Assembly (NCBI GenBank): GCA_902806595.1
Contig: CADCXC010000008.1
Span: 1 to 64,000 of the forward strand
Length of the DNA: 64,000 nt
Origin: Pyrenopolyporus hunteri
Lineage: Eukaryota; Ascomycota; Sordariomycetes; Xylariales; Hypoxylaceae
Reading direction: 5' to 3'
Positions 16,061 to 25,264 of the stretch are shown piece after piece (position 1 is the stretch's first letter; each line of letters opens with the position of its first letter). The notes under the pieces are model-generated. The model was not told the DNA's origin and did not search any database. It saw only the letters and a program-made list of their open reading frames with translations. Both the position numbers and the translations under genes were made by a program.

Positions 16061-17334
16061 ATAAATAAATAATAAAATTATTTTTCGATTTATTAACGAT
16101 TATTTAATAAAACGAAAATTCGTTTAATTATTTAAATGTATAATTATATAATTTATATTTAAAATTTAATTTTATTATTTAATCGATGTTTATTATTTTA
16201 ATTAAATAAATAAATATTTTATTTATTTTTTTTTATTTATTATTTCGTTATTTAAAAATAAAGTTTTAAATTTCGTTATTTTTTACGATTAAACCGTTCG
16301 TGTAATTTTATATTATTAATATTAAATCGATTAAATTTTTTTTATTATATGTTTTTATTTATTATTTCGAATATTTTAACGCGTATTAATTTTTTTTAAA
16401 GTTTTTTACGTTAAATATTAATAACGTCGATTATAATTTAACGTATTATATTTATTATATAATAATCGATAATATTTAAATTATTAAAAACGACGTAAAT
16501 TATTTTTATTTTAATATATTTAATAAAATAAACAATTTATAATTTATTTAATTTAATAATAATATTTTATTTAATAAAAAATATTAACTTTACGTTTTTT
16601 AATTTTTTAACGATTTTATAAATATATTATAATTTATTAATGTTATTTTTATTATTATTATTATATATTAATTATCGAATATAAGTTTTTATTCGATTAT
16701 TTCGAATTTCGATTATTAAATATTCTTTTATAATAATTTATTTTTACTTTAATAAAACTTCGATATTTTATTTATTTTCGATTATAAAATTTAATATTTA
16801 AAAACAAAAAAACGGGAAAATACGGTGAATTGCGACGAATATTATCGAATTACGTAAATTTTTTACGGTTACGAATAAATTTATTTCGTTTTTAAAAAGT
16901 AAAAATTTTAATTCGATTATAATAAAATGAATATTTACGGTTAAATAACGGTGTTTTTTATATAAAATATTAATAATATTATTTTTTTTCGTATTAATGT
17001 TTATAATATATTCGATACGAAAAAATTTATGTTAATTTTTAAGTTAAAAAATAATAGTTATATATTAATATTTTATGTATTTTATACGTCGTAATTATTA
17101 TATAAATAAAAAATTTTATTTTATAATAAAAAAATTTATTAAATTTACGGTGTTAGTTTTAAATATTTATTTATTCGATTTATATAAATTATTTTTAATA
17201 GTAAAGTTACGCGATTTTTCGAATTTTCGAAAGCGAAATAATTCGTATTTTTCGTTTTTTAAAATGTTAATAATAGCGATAATTTAATTATAAAAATTAT
17301 AGTTATATTTTTTATTACGAATATCCTTCGATTT

Positions 17335-17673
17335 TTTAAAAACGAATTTTTTATTTTTAAAAAACGTTTTCGTTTTTAAATTAACGATTACGATTATAAT
17401 AACGATAATAATTTTAACGACGTCGAAAATAAATTTTATTAATATTATTTTATTAATAAAAAGATTATAATTCGTTAAAATAATAAAAATTATAACTTTT
17501 TATTTAACGATAATAATAATAATAATAACAAATTTAAAAAAAATTATTTTATAGTTAAAAGTAAAGTATTTCGATTATTTAAATCGATTAATAATGTTAT
17601 AAATAATAATAATAATATAAATAATAAAAATAATAACGTTAATTTAAAAGTTTATAATATCGATTTAAAATAA
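17335..17673 (+). pseudogene. Decayed Asn-rich reading frame
   Basis: One frame on the plus strand reads through about 110 codons with only three TAA codons before a final TAA. It encodes an Asn/Asp/Lys-rich sequence with an AsnAspTyrAspTyrAsnAsn start and a run of Asn codons. In DNA this A+T-rich many more stops would be expected, and TAA is what CAA (Gln) becomes under C-to-T mutation. The family is not recognisable. Part of the openness comes from AAT repeats, so this call is tentative. A 70-codon frame from 17,075 in another phase looks fortuitous. Confidence 0.35.
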
Positions 17674-17845
17674 ATTATTTTTTTTAAATATATAAGATAA
17701 TATTAAATTATTAATACGATATAAATAATATAAATAATAAATATAAATACGTAAATAAATAATAATATATATAATAAAAATAAATACGATAACGATAATA
17801 ATATAATAATAATAATAATAACAACGGTAATTATAATTATTAAAT
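17490..17845 (+). repeat. AAT-rich simple sequence
   Basis: Repeated runs of AAT/AAC triplets (for example near 17,507-17,530, 17,600-17,640 and 17,800-17,825) are separated by short A+T-rich sequence. They overlap the Asn-rich frame and lead directly into family copy D. Confidence 0.5.
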
Positions 17846-17849
17846 AAAT

Positions 17850-18103
17850 AAAAAGTCGTTAATAAATAATCGAAAAATTATTATACGATCGTATAATAAA
17901 AAATACGAAATAAAATAAATTAATTAAATTATATATATTTAAAAATTATAAATAAATTAATTTTATATTAATCGATATTTATATTTACTTTAAAAATATA
18001 TATTTTAAATTTTTATTACGTAAAACGACGAAATATTTAATAAAAGTATATTTATTATTATTATTATTATAATAAATATTTTAATATAAAATTACATTAT
18101 TAT
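17850..18103 (+). repeat. ~255-bp repeat family, copy D (left member of inverted pair)
   Basis: Full copy with the perfect palindrome TTATACGATCGTATAA at 17,880-17,895 and the terminal blocks ACGTAAAACGACGAAATATT and ATTATTATTATTATAATAAA. It faces copy E across ~515 bp with the palindromic ends outward, so D and E resemble the long terminal inverted repeats of a ~1-kb non-autonomous (MITE or foldback) element. Confidence 0.7.
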
Positions 18104-18479
18104 AATAATTTTAATATTTTATATTTATATTAATTTTTAAATCGTTATTTATATCATTATTTATATTATCGTTTATATTATTATTTTCGATATTTATTTT
18201 AATATATAAATATATTTTATATAAAGTTATTTAAATTACGTAACGATATAATAAATTTTCGCGAAATATTTTATTTTAATTTTATTAATTTCGCGATATT
18301 ACGAAACGAAATTTAAGTATTAAAAATTAATTATATTAATTTTATAAAAGATTAAAAAAAAAGGAATTAAAAAATAATTCGAAAATTTACGGTTTAATAT
18401 ATATATAATACGGCGAATTATTTTATATTTTATTATTTTATAAAATTAAAATATAACGAAGTTAATAAATTTAATAAAG

Positions 18480-18612
18480 TTTAATACGACGTGTAATATT
18501 AAAAATTAAAAATCGAATTTTATTAATATTATATATATATAAAAAAAAAAAAAAAAATTAAATCGCGGTTTTATATATAAATTTCGACGATATATTCGAT
18601 CGAAATTTTAAT
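18480..18612 (+). repeat. Left arm of a long inverted repeat
   Basis: Its order of blocks is TAATACGACGTGTAATATTA, an AT-rich spacer, a poly-A run of about 18 bases (near 18,541), TTAAATCGCGGTTTTATATA, and AATTTCGACGATATATTCGA. All of these recur in reverse complement at about 18,966-19,130. The arms enclose copies E and F of the 255-bp family. Confidence 0.65.
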
Positions 18613-18617
18613 ATTGA

Positions 18618-18874
18618 TGTAATAATATAATTTAATATTAAAATATTTATCGTAACGATAATAACGATAAATATATTTTTATTAAATGTTTCGTCGTTTT
18701 ATATAACGAAAATTTAAAATATAAATTTTTAAAAAAAATATAAATATCGATTAATATAAAATTAATTTATTTATAATTTTTATATATATATAATTTAATT
18801 AATTTTTTTTATTTTCGTATTTTTTATTATATGATTATATAATAATTTTTCGGTTATTAATTAACGATTTTTTA
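18618..18874 (-). repeat. ~255-bp repeat family, copy E (inverted)
   Basis: Reverse-complement copy of D. It begins near TTAATATTAAAATATTTATC, contains CGTAACGATAATAACGATAA, and ends at the altered palindrome TTATATGATTATATAA followed by TTTTTCGGTTATTAATTAAC. It pairs with copy D as an inverted repeat. Confidence 0.7.
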
Positions 18875-18887
18875 TTTATTTAATATT

Positions 18888-18935
18888 AATTTATAATCGT
18901 ATAATAATTTTTCGATTATTAATTAACGATTTATT
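18888..18935 (-). repeat. Truncated end of the 255-bp family (copy F)
   Basis: Only the palindrome-bearing end is present (ATAATCGTATAATAATTTTT then CGATTATTAATTAACGATTT). It directly follows the matching end of copy E in the same orientation. It may be a partial duplication or a nested insertion. Confidence 0.55.
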
Positions 18936-18965
18936 ACGATTCGATACGGTAAGTTTAATTTTATT

Positions 18966-19130
18966 AAATAATCAATATCGAATTTTCGATTAAATATACC
19001 GTCGAAATTTAAATATAAAATCGCGGTTTTTCGAATTACGATTTAATTTTTTTTTTTTTTTTTTTTATAATATTAACGAAATTTTATTCTTAATTTTTAA
19101 TATTTCGCGCCGTATTACGATTTTTTATTT
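18966..19130 (-). repeat. Right arm of a long inverted repeat
   Basis: Reverse complement of the arm at 18,480-18,612. The blocks are ACCGTCGAAATTTAAATATA, AAATCGCGGTTTTTCGAATT, a poly-T run of about 20 bases (near 19,048), and a tail ending GCGCCGTATTACGA. The arms are diverged by RIP-type changes and are not perfect. Confidence 0.65.
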
Positions 19131-20332
19131 ATTTAATAATCGATTATTTAATAAAATTAAATTAATTATATTAAATTATAATATTTATTATTTATTAATT
19201 TAATTAATTTTTATAAAAAAAAATATTAAAATATAATAAGTTAAATTTTATATTTTTAAATTTATAATATATATAATCGTAATAATAATTATTTTTAAAA
19301 TATATTTCGAAATTATTAAAAATTCGTTTCGAATTTAATTTTTTTTTTAAAAAAATTAAACGAATTTATTTAAATTTTAAAACGGTTACGTCGCGAGTTT
19401 TAATTTTATAAATTATATTATACGTTTAATAAAAAAACGTAGATTATATCGAATAAACGTTAATTAATTAATTAATTATTTAAATGCGTCGTTTATTTAT
19501 TTTTTTTTTTAATTTATTTTTTTATAATAACATTTATTAATTTTTAATAAAAATATATTTAATAAATATTATTACGTAATATTTAATTTTATAATCGTAT
19601 ATTTATATTATTTTAAAATATAATATATTAATTATTATATTTTAATATTTTTTTTTATAAAAAAACGATTCGATCGATAAATAACGTAAAAAGTTATTTA
19701 CGTTATAAATAGTTTTTTTATTTAAAAAGATTTATTATTTAACTTTTAATTCGATTATATTATAATTACGTAATTTCGTAAATTAATATTATTTTTTATA
19801 AATTAATTTTTATTAATTATAAAAATTTTAAATATAATATTATATTTTTTTTTTAATTTAACGTTAATTAATTTTAATAAAAAAGGGTTTAATAACGAAT
19901 ATAACGTTATTTATAATTAATTTTAATAATAAAAGTATTTTTTTTTTAAAAAAAACGTTATTAATTAAACTTATATTAAATAATATAGTTTTATTTTAAT
20001 TTTATTAAAAAAAAAATATTTATTATTATTTTAAATTTAAATTTAACGACGCGACGTAAACCGTAATATTTCGATTATAATATTTAAAATAACGATAATA
20101 TTTCCGTTTTTTTTTTTTTTTTTTTTCGAAACTTTTAATTTTATATTAAATGAAAATAATAAAACGAATAAATTTCGATAATTATTAATTAAATTAAATA
20201 ATTATTTAATTTATTTATAATTTTAAATATATAAAAATACGATTAAATACGTGTATTAATTTAAATTTAAATATTTTTTTTATAATTTTCGCGTTTTTTA
20301 TTAATAGATTTTAAAAATTATTAACGATAAAT

Positions 20333-20356
20333 CGAAAAAAAAAAAAAAAAAAAAAT
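20333..20356 (+). repeat. Poly-A run
   Basis: About 22 consecutive A bases lie in the A+T-rich block. It could be a decayed retroelement tail or simply low-complexity sequence; there is no other support. Confidence 0.5.
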
Positions 20357-20738
20357 TATTAAGTAATTTATAAATAGTAATATTTTTTTTTATTATTATA
20401 AATCGTTTATTTAATTTTTAATATATGGTTATTATAAAAACTTTTTATTAATTATATTTTATAATACGTAATTAATTAATATAATAAAATCGAATGTTTA
20501 AATTATTTTTCGAAGTTTAAAATTTAAATTCGAATATATATTTAATAAAATATTTATTATTTTTATAAACGTTAATCGCGTTTATATAGTTATTTTTAAT
20601 AATAGAAATAAATGTAGACGAATTTAATTCGAATAATTATATCGAATTAATAAAATTACGAGGCGATGGTTTTTTTATAAATTTAATTTCGTTAATAGAA
20701 ACGAAATTATCGTTTCGAGTACGTTTTTTTCCGCGATT

Positions 20739-20960
20739 ATTATTAAAGTTAATTAAATTTTTATATTTTTTAAATTTTAATTTATAATAAATTAAATTTA
20801 TAAAAGTTTAATTTTTTTTAAAAAAATAGTTAATATCGGGATTATTATCGATGTATTCGCCGTTATTAAAATCGAATCGATTTTTATATTTTTCGAATTT
20901 TAGTTTATAATAAATTAAATTTATAAAAATTCGATGTTTTTTTAAAGTATCGTTAATATC
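20739..20960 (-). repeat. Two 123-bp direct repeats inside the decayed frame
   Basis: The block TTTATAATAAATTAAATTTA occurs at 20,781 and 20,904, an offset of 123 bp (41 codons). Similar flanks lie on both sides (TTTTTATATTTTT before, TAGTTAATATCG or CGTTAATATCG after). The offset is a multiple of three and the minus-strand frame is the same in both units. This supports a duplicated protein segment from before decay. Confidence 0.6.
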
Positions 20961-21084
20961 GAAAATATTTACGTTATTAATTTCGTTATTAAATTAATTA
21001 TCGTTTTTATTACCGTTTTTATTATTTTTTATATTATTATTATCGTTATTACTTTCGTTATTATTTTTATTATTATTTTTATTA

Positions 21085-21167
21085 TTTTTTTCGTCGTTTT
21101 TTTCGTCGTTTTTTTCGTCGTTTTTTTCGTCGTTTTTTTCGTCGTTTTTTTCGTCGTTATTTCGTCG
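21085..21167 (-). repeat. 12-bp coding-type tandem repeat
   Basis: Six perfect units of TTTTTTTCGTCG (21,085-21,156) are followed by a degenerate 11-base unit. On the minus strand each unit reads Asn-Asp-Glu-Lys in the frame of the surrounding decayed gene. The perfect conservation of units in an otherwise heavily mutated block suggests recent copying or that few mutable sites remained. Confidence 0.85.
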
Positions 21168-22930
21168 TTTATTAATATTATCTTTTAAATTATTTAGTTT
21201 ACGTTTTTTATTAAACGACGGTTTAAATTACGATTTAGATTTAAACGGTTTAATATTTTTATTCGATCGTATTTAATGTTTATTATTAACGAAAAATATT
21301 AATGTTTTTTTAATTTTATAAATGTATTCGTATTTTTTCGAAATAATATTATATATTTTAAAAAGCTTTAATATATTTTTATATAGAATTAATATACGAT
21401 AAATATTAAAAAAACTTTAAACGAATCGAATTAAATAATATATAAAAAAAATATTATAAAAAGGATTTAATTATCGATTATAATAATTAACGAAATATTT
21501 TTAATTAATATAATTATTATCGAATAGTTTTTATATAATATAAATATAAAATACGTATTAAAAATTATTATAATTTATAAACGTTATACGTTTCGAAAAT
21601 ATAAAAAATATTTTCGAATCGTAAATATAATATAAATTATAACGAAAAAAAATTTTATTATATTATTTATTTCGATTAAAATCGTAATTTATTTAACTCG
21701 ATATATATAAACGTATGTCGTTTCGCGTAAATTAACGTTTAATTTTTTTTTCGTAAAAAAATACGTAATATTTATCGACGAAATAAACGTTTTCGATTAA
21801 ATAATAATTTATAAATTTTTATTATTCGCGAAAAAATTTAAACGTTTTAAAAAATTTAAATACTTTTAATAGTTTATTTTTTTTCGAATACATTTAATTT
21901 TCGAAAAATATAATAATTAAATAATTATATTTATTAAAATTTATTAAAATAATTATTAATAAAAAGAAATATAATAATAAAAAATATATATATACGTTCG
22001 ATGTTTTTTTAAATTTATATTTTTAGTTATATAAATAGAAATAATGGAAAAATTTTTTAAATTATTTTTCGAAATTTTTTCGACGGCGGAGGTTTTTTTA
22101 ACGATTCGAACGGTTTAAACATTTAGAAAAAATATTTTTTATTTTATAAAATTAGGTTATTTTTAATTGGATTAATACGGTTATTTTTTTTTTCGATTTT
22201 TAAATAAATATAAATTATTCGAAGGGATATTTTTCCTTAATTTTTCGTCGTTACGTTAATAATTTTTAATTACGATATAATAAATATAATATATTAAATA
22301 ATATAAAATATTTTCGCCGTTCGAATCGTCGAAATATAATAATAAACCGTAATTATATTTATAATTTAAGTGGGAAATTTCGATTTTTAAAATAATTTAA
22401 TTATACGAAAAATTTAATAATATAATTTTTTTAAAAGTATTTATATTTAAATATTTAAATTTATTAATTTCGACGTTATATATCGATAAAATCAATTCGT
22501 TAATTAAAAATATTAAGTTAATAATTAAAAATAATATATTATCGATCGAATATAATAAATCGTTAATCGAAAATAATAAATTATTTAATAAAAAAAACGA
22601 GTTAAATTTTTTTATAATTATATTAAATAATAAAATATTTTTACTTTTTTTTTTTTTTATTTTTTTTTTTTTAATAATATATCGCGTACGTTAAATCGTA
22701 AAGTTTAAATTTAATTACGTCGTAAATTTATAAAATATATAAAATTATTTTTAATAATAATTAATTAATAATTTTTATTATTTTATTTAAATATTTAAAT
22801 AAATATTTAATTTAATTAATATCTTTTAACATTATATAATTAAATAAAAATATACGTTAAATTATATATGTAGTTTTAATAGTTAAGAGTACGGTGTGTC
22901 GTATTATATGTTAAATAATACGGTAAAATA

Positions 22931-23251
22931 AAAATGAATGGCGGTTTAGCGGTTTTCAGGACTTCGTCCAGCTTAATTTGATTTACTCCGCGAATAGTTA
23001 CCGAAAAGTTTCCGCTGCTTACTAATAATTACCTTCAACGCTTGAACGAATTAGAGACTTCTCTTTGGCTGTTGGCTCCTGGTTAGACGCCGCGCGTCAC
23101 ATTATACCGCATCGTTATTAATATAATATAATGCGTCTATAACCCTACACCGTCTAGATCATATTGTTTAACGGGTCCTAATGTCTTAGCGCGAGACGAT
23201 TCGACCGCGACCGCGACCAGTTCCGCTATTATCCAGTTGGCTCTGTGTTCT
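22931..23251. other. Boundary zone between A+T-rich block and gene-bearing DNA
   Basis: Composition switches within a few tens of bases around 22,930-22,960 from RIP-saturated to ordinary ~50% GC sequence with all dinucleotides present. The zone is the 3' flank of the transporter gene. No gene, repeat or inverted repeat is seen. Confidence 0.7.
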
Positions 23252-25264
23252 TTATGTCTCATATCGAAACTGAAAGCAATTGTTAGCTGGTAGAAGATAA
23301 ACGAGTGATTATTACCGGGTGGACTTACATAGGGGTTCTCTAGGTCGGTGCGATCTTCCTCGCCCATCTCCAAGCCGGCCTTGGCTTTATCATCTTCGGA
23401 AATTCCCAACTCGCTCATCCTCTTATCTCTATTCCGGTTTCTCACAACAAGAATGGCCCTCCATAGAAGGGTCAATAGAACCTGAATCACCAAGCACACA
23501 ACGCACCCGATAGTCCCCGGGATGTATCTAGGCTGCGCAGTCGTTTCGTTAGCGCGATGTGTGGCACCGCTTTCTAGGGTAGACCTACCGCGTCCTTAGC
23601 TTGGAAGATTTGCGTTCCGACCATATTTCCGACACAGTATCCTACGAAGGTGGTCGCCAATACGACTGATCGCTTCGTTCGCCCCGCGACGTTTGACGGA
23701 ACCAGCGCCCATGCGAAAAACGTAGAGATTATGGAAGGGTTCGCCATTAATAGCGCACTCCATTTTACCCATTTATATTGCGGCTCATTGGGAAGAATGA
23801 GTAGTATAAGAAAACCCGTGAGGGGCGGAAGGGCGGAAAACGCCATAATCCATCTGAGGGCATGACTGGTTAGCTCGAGTTAAAGCTCACGAGACTTGTG
23901 TGTGTATTTGCTTACAGGCGAAGCCCCTTCTTCCTAGTAGCTAACACTCCGGCCGCGGTGAAGTATAGCAGTGTATAGACGTATTCCGGGAAATTCAAGA
24001 GGACGTTTTGCAGATTTGCTATTTCAAGGTTAGCAACTTCCCGCAATGTAAGCATATCAAGCGTGGATTATTTACTAAAACCGTAGCTAGTGTTTAAGAT
24101 TCCGGAAAATGCCGTCAACGCGCCAACAGGGACGGAGCCTACGAAGGAGTTCGCGCCGGTGATCCAGAACTATATGTAAGTATTTTAGTTCGTTTTCCGG
24201 GCCAGAAGGAATGAGAAGAAGGGAGTCGACCGGAAGGACTAACTATTGGATCCTCCAGACATTCTTTGACTTGCTCCCACTTCCAATCCTTAACGCCGGT
24301 CTGGTCGTGACCGGTGTTATTGGCCAAGATGCGGGTCGAGGCAATCTTTTTCTCCTGTGGTGATAACCAGCGCACCTCGGACGGCGTACCGAGGAAGAAG
24401 AAGCAAAGTATACCCGCAACGATGGTCATACCCCCGAGGAACTATAGTAAGCAGATACGATTAACTCGCCTCCTGTTTAAATTCATCAATAGAATTAGGA
24501 CTCAAACTCACGAAAGACATGTATCTCCACGCTTCGAAACCGGGGATCCTATAGGAAACCGACCCGATTCCATAAGTAATAGACTCGGTTATGATGCTGA
24601 CTCCAGCGAAGCCGCACTGGAAGACTATGGCCCGGGAAGGGTGCTCGCGCGTCGTGTACCAGGTTCCGATGATCAAGAGGAAGCCCGGACTTACGGAGCA
24701 CTCGAAGACACCTTGCAACGCTCTAAGTGCGGCGAGTTGCGTAAAATTATTGGCGAACCCGATGCAAAGCACTACGATTCCCCAGCAAACTACATATACG
24801 GATAGGGTGCGGCCCATCGGATACCGCTGGAGCAGGACGAGAGACGGGATCTCAAAACACATATACGTGATGAAGAATGCCGTCGTTAGCCATGAGAACT
24901 GTTGTCCGACGAGACCCGTGTCCTCGCGTAGACCGAACGTAGCTTGCGTGCCGACGGAGGCTTTATCCACTGCCTGAAGCCCGTGACAGAGCCACATACT
25001 GTGACGCTTATGGGTTAGGATTGGTTGATAACTCTCATAGAAGACACCGAAGGCTGGAGGCTTGAGGCGTGAGACAGTAGGTAACTCCCGAGCTGCTTCG
25101 GAGAAGACGCGAATAATGACTCTGAATAGAACTCACAGTGGAAGCAGGTACCTGTCCGCTTTTCTTTTCAATTGGTGGTATTCTTTATCGGTCGGAAGCT
25201 CCTCGACATCGCTTGAGGTGGCCGTCGCGTCGTCTGAGAATTCGGCCTCGTTGCTGGCCCCCAT
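23252..25264 (-). CDS. MFS transporter, anion:cation symporter (Dal5-like) family
   Basis: Predicted proton-coupled uptake carrier of the plasma membrane; relatives of yeast Dal5 carry allantoate, ureidosuccinate, small peptides or organic anions such as nicotinate. Eight exons were reconstructed: 25264-25137, 24998-24512, 24441-24244, 24169-24076, 24018-23916, 23853-23589, 23532-23329, 23269-23252. All have GT-AG borders, and they sum to 1,497 nt (498 aa). Family signatures are visible: the cytosolic N-terminus ends in ArgTyrLeuLeuPro; TM1 is followed by AspLysAlaSer; there is GlyGlnGlnPheSerTrpLeu, the ArgTyrProMetGlyArg loop, SerProGlyPhe, GlyPheGluAlaTrpArgTyr, ProSerAsnValAlaGlyArgThrLysArg, GlyAsnMetValGlyThrGlnIlePhe and a C-terminal AsnProTyrPheArgTyr. 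No stop or frameshift is seen, although it lies only ~300 bp from the RIP block. The substrate cannot be read from sequence. Confidence 0.85.

Larger units (their letters stand above)
20400..21560 (-). pseudogene. RIP-decayed protein-coding frame with NDEK repeats
   Basis: On the minus strand one fixed frame can be read from about 21,560 down to about 20,400. From 21,470 to 20,640 it has only seven stops in ~277 codons, all TAA (at 21,471; 21,417; 21,273; 21,228; 20,994; 20,808; 20,637). That is far fewer than chance in DNA this A+T-rich, and each fits a former CAA/CAG (Gln) or TGG. The frame is held through a 12-bp tandem repeat encoding Asn-Asp-Glu-Lys and through a 123-bp (41-codon) duplication. 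Upstream is a Lys/Ile/Tyr-rich part, then a basic stretch (LysProPheLysSerLysSer, PheAsnLysLysArgLysLeu). No catalytic motif can be recognised after this much mutation. It is probably a transposable-element or accessory protein; the start and end are not defined. Confidence 0.6.
1..22930. repeat. RIP-saturated A+T-rich block (decayed mobile DNA)
   Basis: Base composition is overwhelmingly A+T and no gene-like open frame survives. The few C and G bases occur mostly as CpG; CpA/TpG, CpT and CpC are rare on both strands. This is the footprint of C-to-T mutation on both strands, as RIP produces in Pezizomycotina, with CpG sites spared. The block contains dispersed and tandem repeats and at least one decayed coding frame, listed separately, so it most likely consists of old transposable elements. 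It ends sharply near 22,930. Stretches between the listed repeats show only A/T runs and simple AAT/TAT-like sequence. Confidence 0.9.

Noticed and set aside
17075..17287. 70-codon open frame in the A+T-rich block
   Set aside because: Composition is dictated by A/T richness (Phe, Ile, Lys, Asn, Tyr), there is no initiation context, and the frame stops repeatedly just outside.
1..22930. Telomere or mitochondrial DNA as explanation for the A+T-rich block
   Set aside because: No TTAGGG-type repeats and no mitochondrial genes or tRNAs are visible; the CpG-only cytosines and continuity with nuclear genes point to RIP.
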